6,828 nt of DNA from CAYMZB01 sp964394845 (lineage in GTDB: Bacteria; Patescibacteriota; Microgenomatia; Daviesbacterales; UBA10151), in contig CAYMZB010000007.1 of the NCBI GenBank assembly GCA_964394845.1, forward strand, positions 1-6,828. Reading direction: 5' to 3'. Below, in pieces: positions 5,941 through 6,828 of the stretch. A model generated the notes under the pieces. The model saw only the letters and a program-made list of their open reading frames with translations, ran no database searches and had not been told where the DNA came from. The position numbers were made by a program, and so were the translations under genes. Positions within the stretch are counted from its first letter, which is position 1, and the number at the start of each line of letters is the position of its first letter.

Positions 5941-6171
5941 CTAAGCTTCTTTTAGAAAATCTTCTAATTTTAAACCAGCATCCTCTTCAATTATTGACTT
6001 CAAAAGTGGTTTCTTGATAGTTTTTCCGGGATGGACTGGCACAACTACTCTTTTGCCAGTGGCTAAATTTATTAATATTAAGTGAGACCCTTTTTGCCGA
6101 TCTTCTGAAAAACCAAGTTTTTTAAGAGCTTTAATAACTTTCCTGGCAGTCAAAGCAGGAAGAATTTTCAT
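5941..6171 (-). CDS. hicA: HicA toxin, mRNA interferase
   Basis: The 76-residue product has the small double-stranded-RNA-binding-like HicA fold. It shows the N-terminal helix TARKVIKALKKLGF (8-21), then KGSHLIL with catalytic H30, the strand KRVVVPVHPGKTI (40-52), and the helix LLKSIIEEDAGL. HicA cleaves mRNA and is neutralised by HicB. The length is normal for the family, so nothing is missing at its TAG stop. Even so, the reading frame continues after the TAG into a gene-tail repeat (5872-5940). It overlaps hicB by 4 nt (ATGA), which couples translation. The order antitoxin-toxin is the reverse of classical hicAB but common. Confidence 0.93.
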   Translation of the reverse strand: MKILPALTARKVIKALKKLGFSEDRQKGSHLILINLATGKRVVVPVHPGKTIKKPLLKSIIEEDAGLKLEDFLKEA

Positions 6172-6425
6172 TGGAGAAGTGGATATAGGACTTCTACCTT
6201 TCCCTGAAAGATTCTCGGTTCCTGGGGAACTTTCTCATTATGCGCCTCCAGACTTTCTAAATAAAGCGAGATTGCTTCTTTAATATTTTTTTCTGCTTCT
6301 TCAATTGATTCACCCTGGGTATGACAACCGGGCAATGCAGGAACATAGGCCACATAACCACCTTCTGATGCTTCTTCATAAATTACTGAGAATGATAATA
6401 TTTTCCCTACAGTCTTTTCTGTCAT
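6168..6425 (-). CDS. hicB: HicB antitoxin
   Basis: The 85-residue product has the HicB partial RNase H-like fold: FSVIYEEASEGGYVAYVPAL (12-30 region), PGCHTQGESIEEA and the helix KNIKEAISLYLESL. It should bind and block HicA. The protein ends at LYPLLQ without a recognisable ribbon-helix-helix or helix-turn-helix tail, so autorepression by HicB itself is doubtful. It leads the module: TGGTATAAT ends 9 nt before the ATG. The start is supported by that promoter and by the family's usual N-terminus. Confidence 0.92.
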   Translation of the reverse strand: MTEKTVGKILSFSVIYEEASEGGYVAYVPALPGCHTQGESIEEAEKNIKEAISLYLESLEAHNEKVPQEPRIFQGKVEVLYPLLQ

Positions 6426-6453
6426 AACAGGTAAATTATACCATAAAATTATG
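6426..6453 (-). promoter_or_regulatory. Extended -10 promoter of hicBA, with a small palindrome
   Basis: TATGGTATAAT on the minus strand contains TGG (6443-6441) and a perfect TATAAT (6440-6435), 9 nt before the ATG at 6425. The expected transcript would have at most a few leader bases. A palindrome CATAA-aa-TTATG (6442-6453) abuts the -10 box and could be an operator, but it is AT-only apart from its ends and may be chance. The -35 position (AAACTG) is not consensus-like. Confidence 0.55.
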
Positions 6454-6456
6454 TTA

Positions 6457-6549
6457 TCAGTTTTTTAAAATATCCGGAACCTCTGAAGGGGAAATTTTAT
6501 CTGAAACAGAAGAAAAAGCCTCTTTGCAAACTTCAACTTCATTATTATT
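6457..6549 (-). repeat. Gene-tail repeat, copy 4 (longest), upstream of the hicBA promoter
   Basis: The minus strand reads NNNEVEVCKEAFSSVSDKI, then S, then PSEVPDILKN and stop TGA. This is the most complete of four copies and marks the right-hand boundary of the TA array. The stop codon differs in type from the other copies (TGA, TAG, TAA, TAG), yet the peptide ends at the same residue in all of them. Confidence 0.8.
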
Positions 6550-6583
6550 GCAACAGTAAAAGCTTATTTGCAAGTTTTTTCAT
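6457..6583 (-). pseudogene. Possible remnant of the parent gene of the tail repeat
   Basis: Upstream of copy 4 an ATG at 6583 opens MKKLANKLLLLQ, which stops at TAA 6545-6547. The tail frame (EVEVCK onward) lies one base off. A single indel in the AATAATAAT run would join them into a protein of about 40 residues. This could be a decayed small gene, or a chance ATG beside the repeat. No extended -10 box is correctly placed for this ATG, which argues against a live gene. I do not recognise the product. Confidence 0.3.
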
Positions 6584-6599
6584 TTAATATTAGTAAATC

Positions 6600-6614
6600 T
6601 GCTATAGTAAAGGT
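6600..6614 (+). promoter_or_regulatory. Extended -10 promoter reading rightward, leaderless type
   Basis: TGC (6600-6602), TATAGT (6603-6608), six bases (AAAGGT), then ATG at 6615. The geometry is the same as for the minus-strand genes. The ATG it points to runs only eight codons (MAGKSKNT) before a TGA, out of frame with the main rightward ORF. Confidence 0.45.
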
Positions 6615-6673
6615 ATGGCAGGAAAATCAAAAAACACTTGAAAAAACATAGCCTAAAACTTTATTATCAAGTA

Positions 6674-6828
6674 ATGAACCCCTCTCCTAAATTTATTCTC
6701 ATATTAATTGCCATATCAGTTTTAATTATCAGCGGGGCATTCTTTCTAAAAAACTACTATCAGAAACCTTTATCAAAAACAACTGATGTCTCTTTTTATT
6801 CCCAACCTAATATTCCTGATTTCCTCCA
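6674..6828 (+). CDS. N-terminus of a membrane-anchored protein of unknown function, cut by the window edge
   Basis: The visible 51 residues begin MNPSPKFILILIAISVLI and continue with a hydrophobic stretch to about residue 25, then KNYYQKPLSK. This is a signal anchor followed by an external domain beyond the window. The frame is open upstream to the stop at 6608-6610. A TTG at 6638 with AGGA about 12 nt ahead gives the alternative start MKKHSLKLYYQV and a basic N-terminal tail. The leaderless-type promoter at 6600-6608 points instead to ATG 6615, which is off frame by one base; one extra A in the A6 run at 6629-6634 would join it to this ORF. The true start is therefore open. The gene is divergent from hicBA, and no function can be assigned. 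Confidence 0.6.
   Translation, partial: MNPSPKFILILIAISVLIISGAFFLKNYYQKPLSKTTDVSFYSQPNIPDFL

Noticed and set aside
6442..6453. CATAA-aa-TTATG as a firm HicB operator
   Set aside because: It is short and AT-rich, HicB here lacks a visible DNA-binding domain, and no second copy exists. It is mentioned only within the promoter entry.
4415..6549. Integron cassette array with attC sites as the repeats
   Set aside because: The repeats are 3' of the genes as attC would be, but they are not overall palindromic, show no paired GTTRRRY/RYYYAAC core sites, and behave like coding sequence. No integrase is in view.
4415..6549. CRISPR array
   Set aside because: Only four copies, of unequal length, with whole genes between them and no short spacers.
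6615..6641. UGA recoded as glycine to extend MAGKSKNT
   Set aside because: Reading through the TGA meets a TAA four codons later, and UGA serves as a true stop at hicB and the first MNT gene.
1..6828. tRNA, rRNA, riboswitch or other structured RNA genes
   Set aside because: No acceptor or T-loop patterns, rRNA segments or known riboswitch cores were seen on either strand, and intergenic space is small.

Overview
This is a compact, AT-rich window (roughly one third G+C by eye). It carries eleven protein genes (one of them cut by the window edge), no RNA genes, and intergenic gaps of at most about 250 bp. Almost no start has a Shine-Dalgarno sequence. Six operon-leading starts have an extended -10 box ending only 6-9 nt before an ATG, which predicts leaderless mRNAs. 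Leaderless starts, low GC, overlapping genes, a soluble histidine kinase and an array of small toxin-antitoxin (TA) modules suggest a Patescibacteria/CPR-type bacterium (Microgenomates-like). That placement is inference only. UGA acts as a stop here (hicB, first nucleotidyltransferase), so the UGA-glycine code does not apply.

Left part, minus strand, 8-4350: a sensing block. A soluble GAF histidine kinase (3001-4350) is followed by a receiver-only response regulator (2549-2938) with its own promoter. The regulator overlaps a RluA-type pseudouridine synthase (1707-2549) by 1 nt, and the synthase overlaps a CPA2 cation/H+ antiporter with a C-terminal RCK_N domain (8-1714) by 8 nt. The regulator, synthase and antiporter look like one translationally coupled operon. 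The synthase has two extra segments within its catalytic domain. Their DNA resembles intergenic repeats and hairpins, so repeats seem to have entered this gene in frame.

Right part, minus strand, 4458-6425: three two-gene modules in tandem. In transcription order these are hicB-hicA, a minimal nucleotidyltransferase (MNT) with an unrecognised 75-residue partner, and a second MNT with a HEPN protein. Each has its own leaderless-type promoter.

The most striking feature is a repeat found just 3' of each of the three modules and once more before the first. On the minus strand all four copies read as the same C-terminal peptide (EVEVCKEAFSSVSDKI, then N or S, then PSEVPDILKN) ending in a stop. 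The copies differ mostly at synonymous positions, and all three stop codons occur. The repeat is therefore the 3' end of a once-selected gene, copied as a boundary between TA modules. I do not recognise the protein. After hicA and after the 75-residue ORF the tail lies in frame with the upstream gene, separated from it only by the stop codon.

Right edge, plus strand: a divergent gene for a membrane-anchored protein begins and runs off the window. Its promoter points at an ATG that is out of frame with the main reading frame by one base at an A6 run.
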